Under the pieces are notes generated by a model. It had not been told where the DNA came from and did not search any database. It saw only the letters and a list, made by a program, of their open reading frames with translations. This document shows positions 7,021 to 13,995 of a stretch of DNA of 21,755 nucleotides, in pieces. Position 1 is the first letter of the stretch. The number at the start of each line of letters is the position of its first letter. The position numbers and the translations under genes were made by a program. The DNA lies in the NCBI GenBank assembly GCA_035470525.1, contig DATIQT010000004.1:1-21755 (forward strand), given 5' to 3'. Source of the DNA: CALXSC01 sp035470525 (GTDB taxonomy: Bacteria; Pseudomonadota; Alphaproteobacteria; Rickettsiales; UBA1997).

Positions 7021-8541
7021 CTATTCGCTAGTTCCAAAATAGAACCCCACAAAATTTGTTATATCATAAATTCTGCCTACACCACTTAAATCAAAATCTG
7101 GATTTATATTAAATCTGTTTGGGTTTGTGCTGTCTATTTCTACTACACTATTTTCTATAGCGGCATCCACATCAGCAATCCAAGCATTTTTGCCATATAA
7201 TCTGAACCTTGTATCAAGTTCAGCTTTTACATCTTTTACTGTTCTTGCTGAATCGTTGTTTGTAATTAAATCTTCACTAACTATAATGATAGATTTCCAA
7301 GTATCACTGTCTCTGAATACTGTCATTAAATCATAACCTATATTGCCGAGTAGTGTTATATCCCTATCAAATCTATATAATGGATTTTTTTGACCCTCTG
7401 GATGATAAAGAGTAATAAGATCTCCGATTCTATAACCACCTGTAGACTTTGGTTCAAGATTAGTTATTCCAGCTTTTAATAAAGTGTCTCTTTGTTTGTA
7501 TGTTAAAGATTTTAGTTCTTTATCATAGCAACCAGCTATAATAACATTTACTGAGTCATCTCTTCTATTATTTCCAAATGTAATAAGTGTATCTATATCA
7601 ACTGTGCCAGATACTGTAGTACTCTCTGTAAATACCTTGCCAGTATAAGCCAATAACCATTGACATATTAGACCATCTCTAAATGATAAACATTTATCTT
7701 TTAACTTATCAAGATTATCTGTATCATTAAATTGAGATACTATTCTTGTTATTTTATCTTCAACTGTTATTACATCAAGAGTATCATCAAGATCTACTAC
7801 TCCAGAAGCTTCGCTTGTAACCTCTGTTGTAAAAGCTATTCCATAATCACTTGTTGATATTACTTCATTATCACTATTTACAAAGTCTATTGAGAAGCTT
7901 GCTGTTTCGCCTTTCCATTTTGAAGTTAATGACAATAGACTTGTTTCACTATCATAAACTGCAGTAAAAGGTAATTCTACATATTCATCTATAGCAGATT
8001 TTATTGCTTGAAGTATATCAGCAGTTTCAAAATCTTTCTCTATTGTAAATGGTATCTTTACTTTATTAAAAATGTTTAAATCCATTTTTCTGGGAGCTTT
8101 TGCAGGATTAACTTGATAACTTGTTGCTATTTTACCTACTACATCTGCAGGAGCTTCAAATATAAGCTCTTTAAATCTCAAATAACATGTAAAGTTCTTT
8201 GTTGGTGTTCCACTTAATATACCTACAGTCATTACTTGACTTGTTCCGTTTCCATCTACTCCCATGAAATATGTTGATACTTTTGAACCATTATTGTCAT
8301 TTGGAAATAGTTTCATTGCCATTCTATGTAATGGAGAACCAAATCCATAATATGTAGCTACATCATCAGCATTAAAGAATTGTTTGATTTGATTATCAAC
8401 AACAGATTTGTCTGTTGTATAATTACCTATTACTAGGATTTTTTCATCACGAGAGAATGCGCCAGTAGTTTGTGCTTTCTGTTGAAATGTAATGGATGTA
8501 GCGGAAGCTACAGCATTAGGGTCTAATGTTTGGGTTACCAT
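7021..8541 (-). CDS. Contractile tail sheath protein (Mu gpL-like)
   Basis: This 506-residue protein has the Mu-type sheath pattern: an N-terminal domain with KILVIGNYTTDKSVVDNQIKQ and YYGFGSPLHRMAMKLFPNDN at about residues 34-82 (sheath proteins typically read GxGSxLHxMxxAxF), an inserted beta-rich domain at about 105-235, and a C-terminal polymerisation domain with AGCYDKELKSL, LGNIGYDLMTVFRDSDTWKS and a final RIYDITNFVGFYFG strand that would exchange with the neighbouring subunit. It forms the outer contractile layer of a myovirus tail. It lies between the probable tail terminator and the tube gene. The ATG lacks a clear Shine-Dalgarno; a 91-base AT-rich gap precedes it with no structure that I see. 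Confidence 0.87.
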   Translation of the reverse strand: MVTQTLDPNAVASATSITFQQKAQTTGAFSRDEKILVIGNYTTDKSVVDNQIKQFFNADDVATYYGFGSPLHRMAMKLFPNDNNGSKVSTYFMGVDGNGTSQVMTVGILSGTPTKNFTCYLRFKELIFEAPADVVGKIATSYQVNPAKAPRKMDLNIFNKVKIPFTIEKDFETADILQAIKSAIDEYVELPFTAVYDSETSLLSLTSKWKGETASFSIDFVNSDNEVISTSDYGIAFTTEVTSEASGVVDLDDTLDVITVEDKITRIVSQFNDTDNLDKLKDKCLSFRDGLICQWLLAYTGKVFTESTTVSGTVDIDTLITFGNNRRDDSVNVIIAGCYDKELKSLTYKQRDTLLKAGITNLEPKSTGGYRIGDLITLYHPEGQKNPLYRFDRDITLLGNIGYDLMTVFRDSDTWKSIIIVSEDLITNNDSARTVKDVKAELDTRFRLYGKNAWIADVDAAIENSVVEIDSTNPNRFNINPDFDLSGVGRIYDITNFVGFYFGTSE

Positions 8542-8632
8542 ATATTTGATTGTTTTTGTTAGTAAAATTGTAAAGTGAAAGAGTGTTTTATTTTTTTCTT
8601 ATCTATTATTTTTATTTGTTAGGTATTCTTAA

Positions 8633-9328
8633 TTATTCATTATCAATAGTTAGTTTGATAAACGGATCAATGAATTCATCTCTTATTTCAAGCTTTGTAT
8701 AAAGTTCTTTTAATTCATCGCCTTTGATTTGTTCGGTATATTCAAAATAGCTTATGTTGTATTCTAGTAAATAAGCTAGTGTTGTTTCTGTTTGGTTATT
8801 ATCTTCTGGTGTAAGGATTCTCTTCCATGAAGAAAGTATCTTTTTGTCTATATAGAGACTTTTATTCATATTTTTATTACTCTCTGTTCCAAAGCAATAA
8901 GATTGCTCTGCATTACATATTGCAAGTATTTGACTTAACAAATAATCAAGTCTTATACTAGAGATTTTATCATCACTTATTATTGTGCTTTTATTAGTTT
9001 CTATGTCGGTATTCTGTTGAGAATAACCTTTTGAGAATAAATAGAATTGTAAAACAGAATTTGCATATACTTTATTACAATATTGCATGTTCGCAGGATA
9101 TGTTGTATTTGCAATATCTATAATCACACAAGGTAAATCTTCCTTTGTCAAAGGTTTAAATTTATCTGTAAATATTGTGAAGTCTAAATCACTTTTTATT
9201 TTAGCTTCAGTATAACCTTTGTCTCTAGCTATTTGTAATTGATTATCTCGTTCATTTGCAATGAATGTAGCTATTTTGTCTTTTACTATTTTGAAGTAAA
9301 AGTTTTGAATTAAATCAGTAAATATCAT
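8633..9328 (-). CDS. Probable tail terminator or neck protein (Mu gp37-like position)
   Basis: A 231-residue protein I do not recognise by motif. It sits between the neck-like gene and the sheath, where Mu carries its gp37-type protein and other myophages carry the tail terminator. It starts MIFTDLIQNFYFKIV and has a mixed alpha/beta look: a helix-rich start, then LPCVIIDIANTTYP and YANSVLQFYLFSKG strands and LLSQILAICN. Tail terminators cap the tube at the head end and have a similar fold. Function is inferred from position. Confidence 0.5.
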   Translation of the reverse strand: MIFTDLIQNFYFKIVKDKIATFIANERDNQLQIARDKGYTEAKIKSDLDFTIFTDKFKPLTKEDLPCVIIDIANTTYPANMQYCNKVYANSVLQFYLFSKGYSQQNTDIETNKSTIISDDKISSIRLDYLLSQILAICNAEQSYCFGTESNKNMNKSLYIDKKILSSWKRILTPEDNNQTETTLAYLLEYNISYFEYTEQIKGDELKELYTKLEIRDEFIDPFIKLTIDNE

Positions 9329-9345
9329 GTTGTTGTTTTAGTTTT

Positions 9346-9813
9346 TTATATTCCGCCATTTGATCTCAGAGTTTCTGAAGTATTGTCTGTGTCTAAACTA
9401 TCTTTTAACAAACTCAAACTTAATTTATAAACTCCGATTGTTCTATCTTCCATGACATAGTCTATTTTAAAATTAATCATCTCTGTATTAATATTTGTAT
9501 TTTTAGTATTCTGTGGAACAAATGATATTGTCCAACCAGCTTGAGGTCTACCTATTTTAACATCATCAATATTAAGTGTTGCTTCAGCACTATCATTTAT
9601 TATTGAAGTCTTATTCTCAGTATTTAATTGAATACCAATATAATTGCCTATACATTTTAGAATATCTGTTTGATCGTAGTTTAAATCTGTGGGATCAAGT
9701 AAAGAGTTTTTACCTTGAATCTCTGTTCCATTTGAAAGGATACAAGGTACAGAAAAAGGATTGTTTTTGAATAGCAATCCTTTGTCTCGTTTTAATAAAT
9801 CAAAACCTGTCAT
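9346..9813 (-). CDS. Probable head-tail joining (head completion) protein
   Basis: This 155-residue protein has no firm motif. It has a beta-rich pattern with GWTISFVPQNT and NFKIDYVMEDRTIGVYKLSLSL, in the place of lambda FII or a related neck protein after the major capsid gene. Its ATG at 9813 follows the GIY-YIG stop codon with no gap (TAA then ATG) and no Shine-Dalgarno in its own right, so its translation may depend on ribosomes ending the nuclease gene. That makes the nuclease insertion precise, with no loss of the neck gene. Confidence 0.45.
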   Translation of the reverse strand: MTGFDLLKRDKGLLFKNNPFSVPCILSNGTEIQGKNSLLDPTDLNYDQTDILKCIGNYIGIQLNTENKTSIINDSAEATLNIDDVKIGRPQAGWTISFVPQNTKNTNINTEMINFKIDYVMEDRTIGVYKLSLSLLKDSLDTDNTSETLRSNGGI

Positions 9814-10656
9814 TTAATTATCACATAGTCCCGTTTCTTCATCTCTAGCATGCAAAATATTTTTCCAATATGTTTCTCTGCTCAAAATATATTTATCATC
9901 AGATTGATCTTCAAAAAAATATTCTAACAGTGTAAATTCAAGATTTTTTTCCATATAATCTTTACCATTTTTTTCTAACATTTCTTTAAGAAGTTTATTG
10001 TTTCCAGTTCCTTCAGTATACACATAATCTCTCCATCTTTGCCATATTCCAGATTTACCACTTGCTGATCCAATATATACTTTTTTGTCACACTTATCAT
10101 AAATTAAATAAATACCTTTAATTTGAGATAGCTTTTCATACCAAATTTGATAATTATTTTTAACTATAACCATTAACTCATAAAATGATAAATGAACATT
10201 CTTATAATTATCAAAATTTTTAAATTCAATTGGTTTATCTAATATCTCTTTTAATATTAAATTATCCCAACAAGTTTCAAGATTATAATAGGTTGTTCTT
10301 TTTTTTGTTGGAAAAATAATCTTTAATTTACCAACAAATTCTTTTTTAATATTTGTATATTCTGAATTCTCCATTCTCTTACCAATAGTTTTAAAAATAC
10401 CAGTAAACAACCAAGCATTATCATGCCAAACAAAAGATATGATATATTCCCTAGTAAAATCCCTTTTTGCATTTTTATGTCCTGAATTTTGATTCCAGTT
10501 TAACCACTCATTTTTATTACTTAAAAATAAATCAAATGGATCATCAGACCATTCTTTACCATCTTTGTGTTGGCAGGCAAAATGAACTTTATATTTGTAA
10601 TATTCATTTTCCGGTATATTAAAGATATCTTTTAATTTTATATTCGTCATATTCAA
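9814..10656 (-). CDS. GIY-YIG nuclease family protein inserted after the capsid gene
   Basis: This protein has up to 280 residues. The C-terminal domain carries GIYLIYD (GIY, 181-183), KKVYIGSAS (YIG, 194-196), the catalytic Arg in IWQRWRDY (Arg207) and the metal-binding Glu in SRETYWKN (Glu261), so the nuclease core looks intact. The N-terminal 170 residues (NREYI-type RDFTREYIISFVWHDNAWLF, then KEFVGKLKI and VHLSFYELMVIV) match a domain I recall from stand-alone GIY-YIG proteins, where its job is unknown to me. The first codon TTG (10654-10656) is weak; ATG at 10648-10650 is the likelier start (278 residues). No Shine-Dalgarno is seen; a 12-base hairpin lies just before the start. A weak TTGGTG/TATAAT pair (10716-10721, 10695-10700) could be a promoter. 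It may be a free-standing homing endonuclease or an anti-competitor nuclease. Confidence 0.8.
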   Translation of the reverse strand: MNMTNIKLKDIFNIPENEYYKYKVHFACQHKDGKEWSDDPFDLFLSNKNEWLNWNQNSGHKNAKRDFTREYIISFVWHDNAWLFTGIFKTIGKRMENSEYTNIKKEFVGKLKIIFPTKKRTTYYNLETCWDNLILKEILDKPIEFKNFDNYKNVHLSFYELMVIVKNNYQIWYEKLSQIKGIYLIYDKCDKKVYIGSASGKSGIWQRWRDYVYTEGTGNNKLLKEMLEKNGKDYMEKNLEFTLLEYFFEDQSDDKYILSRETYWKNILHARDEETGLCDN

Positions 10657-10657
10657 T

Positions 10658-10685
10658 TTAATTAATTATCAATATAATTAATTAA
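10658..10685. repeat. Exact 12-base inverted repeat before the GIY-YIG start
   Basis: TTAATTAATTAT (10658-10669) and ATAATTAATTAA (10674-10685) are exact inverse complements around a CAAT loop. On the minus strand the hairpin ends 7 bases before the ATG at 10650 and takes the place where a ribosome binding site should be. It could hold the nuclease start in structure, bind a regulator, or mark the insertion. It lacks a T-run, so it is not a standard terminator. The surrounding gap (10657-10712) is almost purely A/T, so part of the symmetry could be chance. Confidence 0.5.
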
Positions 10686-10712
10686 TAAAATTAAATTATA
10701 ATTTTTCAATAT

Positions 10713-11789
10713 TTACACCAAATTATAACTAATCACAAAGCAATCATTATTCGTCGGAATAAACAATGGTCTTGATTTAACACCATAAACAAATGCAGTA
10801 GTTCCTACCGATAATAAAGACCAGTAAGCATATGGTAATTGTTTTGTTTTAATCATGGTTAAAGCATTAATATCTCCAATACTTCCATTATGTATCATAG
10901 TTGCTGAGTTATCTATTCCAGCATATACAAGATCAAACCTCACATCTTCTGGAAGTAATAAAGCTGTTCCGTTTGGAATAAATGGTTGAAGTGTCCCCTC
11001 GTTTGCATAACCATAACCTGTAGGTACTTCAAACTTTGAGTTATAACTCCATAGGTTTATTCTGAAACTTCCTGCAGAGAATTGTCCATGAAATGTAGCA
11101 CCATTTGTATTCCATGTTGGCATTTTAATATCTGTCAATTTAATTCCAGCATCAAACTTTGTATTGTTTATGAAACTACTATTTGATAATAATGAGTTTA
11201 CAGTGTCTCTGGCACAAATTAAGTTAAATGCACCAGCTCCGCTTACTTTGGCATCATCAATCAATAGTTGACACATATCATTAATTTGACTTATTGGATT
11301 ACCGCTTCCGCTCCATTTACTATCTGTTCTATCTATATAATGAGTATCCTTTCTGTTGAAAGTTATTACACTATTATCACTTAATGTTATTTGATTATTG
11401 AATAATGCATCACTTACCATTTTCTCAATAGCATTAGCAATGGTGTCAGAGATCCAACCTTGTCTTTCATTTAAAAAAGTATTTAGATTTCCAACTTTTT
11501 CATAAACAGTTTTACCAAATTGTCTTTTATCAAACTGTACTGGTGTTAACATATCATATTGATTGAAATATGGTGGAGTATATTCAAGAGTTTCAAACTT
11601 ATTAAAGTTTACCATTCTTGCTCCATCTCTTTCTACATCAACAGCATAAACATTTTTGACACTTCTTTTATCAAGTTCTATTTTGTCAAAGTCAGTGACT
11701 ATTTCTCTTGCGAATGAGGTTAAAAAGCGAGTTGGTTTTTGATAGAGAGTAAAACCCTCTATCATGGTTTTTATTTGGGGAGTATACAT
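10713..11789 (-). CDS. Major capsid protein, lambda gpE family
   Basis: At 358 residues, close to lambda E (341), it has the family pattern: PTRFLTSF near residues 19-26, then DKRSVKNVYAVDVERDGARMVN, TLEYTPPYFNQYDMLTP (the conserved P-P-x(4-6) loop that follows xxF-x-P in lambda E relatives), then QRQ-type FDKRQFGK. It builds the T=7-type procapsid shell with the scaffold and the decoration protein upstream. Its Shine-Dalgarno, TTAGGAAA, is well placed for the ATG at 11787-11789. The following gene is the GIY-YIG nuclease; capsid coding sequence is not interrupted. Confidence 0.9.
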   Translation of the reverse strand: MYTPQIKTMIEGFTLYQKPTRFLTSFAREIVTDFDKIELDKRSVKNVYAVDVERDGARMVNFNKFETLEYTPPYFNQYDMLTPVQFDKRQFGKTVYEKVGNLNTFLNERQGWISDTIANAIEKMVSDALFNNQITLSDNSVITFNRKDTHYIDRTDSKWSGSGNPISQINDMCQLLIDDAKVSGAGAFNLICARDTVNSLLSNSSFINNTKFDAGIKLTDIKMPTWNTNGATFHGQFSAGSFRINLWSYNSKFEVPTGYGYANEGTLQPFIPNGTALLLPEDVRFDLVYAGIDNSATMIHNGSIGDINALTMIKTKQLPYAYWSLLSVGTTAFVYGVKSRPLFIPTNNDCFVISYNLV

Positions 11790-11815
11790 GATTGTTTCCT
11801 AAGGTGATTAGTAAT

Positions 11816-11845
11816 AAAAAATTAAAAAGTAAAAAATTAAAAAAG
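11816..11845. repeat. Tandem 15-base A-rich repeat in the capsid leader
   Basis: AAAAAATTAAAAAGT (11816-11830) is followed at once by AAAAAATTAAAAAAG (11831-11845). On the transcribed strand this gives two T-tracts in the 65-base gap between decoration and capsid genes. It may be an unstructured or A-tract bent region; no function can be assigned. Confidence 0.45.
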
Positions 11846-11854
11846 ATTAAAGAA

Positions 11855-12286
11855 TTAGTTTAAATAGTTATTCAGATTCTGGCTACTCAATACAAGTAAT
11901 CCATTATTTTTTAGTAGTGTTCTAATTCTACCTTTATCGGCTACTATAGTGTCTAAAGTTACACCATCATCAAAAACTATTTTGTTTTCATTAAGTATGC
12001 CAAGTATTATAACACTCGCTACAATATCAGCATTCTCTGAGCTATTATCATTATTTGTAATTTCTCTATTTAAAACAGCTACAGGAACTTGAGAGCCATC
12101 TGTTGCTGAAGCACTAAATTTGGTTAATTTACCGCTTGCTGTTATTTCTCCAAGTAGTATTCCTTTCTCAAAAGTAGTGTCTGCAGGCACTACTATTGTG
12201 TCTTGCATTGTGGTTGCTTTATAGTAAAGAGGTGAGTTATCATACTTTGTTGAATTGCTAGTATTTAAATTGCTTGTTTCATCCAT
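11855..12286 (-). CDS. Head decoration protein, lambda gpD-like
   Basis: A 143-residue protein upstream of the capsid gene, as in lambda (D 110 residues). The core fits the HDPD family: a start that replaces values (YKATTMQDTIVVPADTTFEKGILLGEITASG), then TDGSQVPVAVLNREI, then ADIVASVIILGILNENKIVFDDG. Such proteins bind as trimers at local threefold points of the expanded head and stabilise it against DNA pressure. The N-terminal 25 residues (Ser/Thr/Asn-rich) are extra to lambda D. AGGAAA lies about 7 bases before the ATG. It ends 65 bases before the capsid start. Confidence 0.82.
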   Translation of the reverse strand: MDETSNLNTSNSTKYDNSPLYYKATTMQDTIVVPADTTFEKGILLGEITASGKLTKFSASATDGSQVPVAVLNREITNNDNSSENADIVASVIILGILNENKIVFDDGVTLDTIVADKGRIRTLLKNNGLLVLSSQNLNNYLN

Positions 12287-12295
12287 ATATTTTTC

Positions 12296-12697
12296 CTATT
12301 GGTTGTTATTAGTATTTAAATTAGTTGGATTGTTTAAATGAGGCATAAATGCTCTGATTTTTGCTTCAGCTTCAGTATTAGCTTTTTCTGTTTCAGCTTT
12401 TATCTCTTTATCTTCATCAATCTTTTTTGCTATTAAGTCTGGATTATTATCCTTTTCCATAGTAGTGATTTCATTTTTATTGATTTTTGCTTTTATGTAT
12501 TTTGCTTGAATCTCAGAATTGTTTAAAAATGAAGTTCCGTCTTTAACAGCATTTAAAGCTATCTCTGGTGCTACATCTATAAATTCAAGATGAGCCTTTA
12601 CTCTGGACTTTTCTGAATTCATACCATCTTGTACAGCTTCATTATAAAGTTTAGGGTAAAGAATTTTTAGGTCTTGTAATGTTTCTAGTTTTTCCAT
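12296..12697 (-). CDS. Nested scaffold protein (Nu3-like) from an internal start
   Basis: An in-frame ATG at 12695-12697 (codon 253 of the protease gene) would make a 133-residue protein holding only the scaffold domain, from MEKLETLQDLKILYPK to the Asn-rich end. A strong Shine-Dalgarno, AAAGGAAA (12703-12710), lies 7 bases before it. It sits exactly where the linker ends and scaffold begins. Lambda Nu3 is made from gene C in the same way, with scaffold in excess over protease. The protein would fill the procapsid and be removed before packaging. Confidence 0.74.
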   Translation of the reverse strand: MEKLETLQDLKILYPKLYNEAVQDGMNSEKSRVKAHLEFIDVAPEIALNAVKDGTSFLNNSEIQAKYIKAKINKNEITTMEKDNNPDLIAKKIDEDKEIKAETEKANTEAEAKIRAFMPHLNNPTNLNTNNNQ

Positions 12698-13453
12698 TTT
12701 AGTTTCCTTTGGATTATTAATAATTGGGTTATTGTTTTGGTATTGGTCTTTTGGTTTAGGTTGTTTATCCGTTTGATTTGTTTGATTCTTTTGATTTTCT
12801 GCTTGATTTGTTTGATCTTTTTCTGGGTAGTCTTCAAGAAGAGCTACAAGCTTTTCAATGTCTTTGTTTTTTTCTTTATTATCTTTTTCAATCAAAGAAC
12901 ACATTGATTGTATTTGAATTTCAGCTTCGGCTTTAGTGAGTTTGGTCTTTGTGGTGTCTTTATTATCACTCTCAACAACATGTCCCCAAGTTTTAAGGTC
13001 ATTTGATCCTATGAAGTATGTTTCATCATCCATCATCTTTTCTATAGATGATTTACTGATTCCAGTATATTTGGAATAACTTTCACTCATCAGATCTCTT
13101 AGTTTAGTAATTTGAGAGCATGCCGTCTTGAGTTTTCTGTAATCACCAATTACTGCAACACTAGGATTGTGAATCATGATTACAGAATTATTCTCAAGTT
13201 CCAAGCTGTCGCCTGCAAGCATTATATAACTAGCAATGGAAGCAGACAAACCGCAAACTTTTATTGTTTTAATTCCTTTATTGTATGTTTTTATTGCATT
13301 ATATATTGCTATTCCATCAAAGACATAACCACCGGGTGAATTTATTGATATGTTTAGATTTGATTTACAATTATTTAATTGTTTAACTATATCTTCGTAT
13401 CTTGTATCTAAACCAATTACACCAGTTATATTGATTGTATTTATTGTATTCAT
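12296..13453 (-). CDS. ClpP-type head maturation protease fused to scaffold (lambda C-like role)
   Basis: The 385-residue protein has a ClpP-fold (S14) protease at about residues 5-165: NSPGG (39-42 region), the catalytic Ser72 in GLSASIAS, His95 in MIHNP, and Asp142/143 in MMDDETYF. Then come a Lys/Gln/Asn-rich linker (about 195-250) and a helical scaffold domain (253-385) with KLYNEAVQDGMNSEKSRVKAHL and KAETEKANTEAEAKI. It cleaves scaffold and itself to let DNA in. Lambda uses an S49 protease in the same layout; the ClpP version is common in related phages. A second start inside the gene gives scaffold alone. It begins 6 bases after the zinc-ribbon gene stop. Confidence 0.88.
   Translation of the reverse strand: MNTINTINITGVIGLDTRYEDIVKQLNNCKSNLNISINSPGGYVFDGIAIYNAIKTYNKGIKTIKVCGLSASIASYIMLAGDSLELENNSVIMIHNPSVAVIGDYRKLKTACSQITKLRDLMSESYSKYTGISKSSIEKMMDDETYFIGSNDLKTWGHVVESDNKDTTKTKLTKAEAEIQIQSMCSLIEKDNKEKNKDIEKLVALLEDYPEKDQTNQAENQKNQTNQTDKQPKPKDQYQNNNPIINNPKETKMEKLETLQDLKILYPKLYNEAVQDGMNSEKSRVKAHLEFIDVAPEIALNAVKDGTSFLNNSEIQAKYIKAKINKNEITTMEKDNNPDLIAKKIDEDKEIKAETEKANTEAEAKIRAFMPHLNNPTNLNTNNNQ
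12703..12710 (-). promoter_or_regulatory. Internal ribosome binding site for the nested scaffold
   Basis: AAAGGAAA on the minus strand lies inside protease coding sequence, 7 bases from AAGGA to the internal ATG. It equals the best ribosome binding sites in this operon (for example those of the tube and zinc-ribbon genes), which is why I take the internal start as real. Confidence 0.7.
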
Positions 13454-13459
13454 TTTTGA

Positions 13460-13954
13460 TTATTCAGTTTTATTTTTTAAATTTGGATATTTTTCTCCAC
13501 AATTCTGACAAACTCCATTTAATATTTTCTTTTGGCCGCAGCGAAAACACTTTTTATCGCTGTAAACTGGAGTTTCTGTTGCCTTAACTTCCGCCTTTGC
13601 TTCAGTTTTTTCCGTTTTAATATCAGATTTTGTCTCTGTTTTTGTGTCGGTTTGGGCTGTTTTATCCGTTGTTTTATCGGATTTTGTTGTTGATTTTGTG
13701 CTAGTTTTTGTGGTTTTTTTGTCTGAAGTTGCGGTACTTTCTGTTGAATTTGCTGTATTTTCCGCAGATTCTGTGGCATTTGTTTCAGTTTCTGTTGCAT
13801 TTTCTGTCTCATTTTCTGTTGAATCTTGATTCTCTGTTTGATTCTCAGTTGATTCATCAGTTTGCTGATCAGTATTTTGTGCTTCAGTACTTGTTGAATT
13901 TGCTGTACTTGTAGTAGTTTCAGTCTTTTTTGTATTATCTAAGCTTCTAGCCAT
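13460..13954 (-). CDS. Thr-rich disordered protein with C-terminal zinc ribbon, unknown function
   Basis: A 164-residue protein with three parts. Residues about 11-78 are Thr/Glu/Asn/Ser repeats with many acidic residues (TEN, TES and TET units). Residues about 79-125 switch to Thr/Lys-rich and basic. Residues 136-152 form a C4 zinc ribbon, CFRC at 136-139 and CQNC at 149-152. The Shine-Dalgarno AAAGGAAA precedes the ATG. It lies between portal and protease, where lambda has no gene. I do not recognise the family. Possible roles are scaffold helper, binding to portal or DNA, or an inner-head protein; none is proven. Overlapping frames on both strands (13519-13857 minus, 13644-13914 plus) are by-products of its repeats. 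Confidence 0.78.
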   Translation of the reverse strand: MARSLDNTKKTETTTSTANSTSTEAQNTDQQTDESTENQTENQDSTENETENATETETNATESAENTANSTESTATSDKKTTKTSTKSTTKSDKTTDKTAQTDTKTETKSDIKTEKTEAKAEVKATETPVYSDKKCFRCGQKKILNGVCQNCGEKYPNLKNKTE

Positions 13955-13995
13955 AGTAATTTCCTTTATTTATTAATAATTGAGTAATTTAGTAA

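Noticed and set aside
9814..10656. Group I intron or intein explanation for the GIY-YIG gene
   Set aside because: The capsid and neck frames on either side are complete and not split, and no self-splicing RNA core is visible in the short flanks.
13519..13914. Overlapping frames on both strands in the Thr-rich gene (13519-13857 minus, 13644-13829 and 13708-13914 plus)
   Set aside because: Simple-sequence coding for Thr/Glu/Lys leaves all frames open. Only the 13460-13954 frame has a strong ribosome binding site and a meaningful domain (zinc ribbon).
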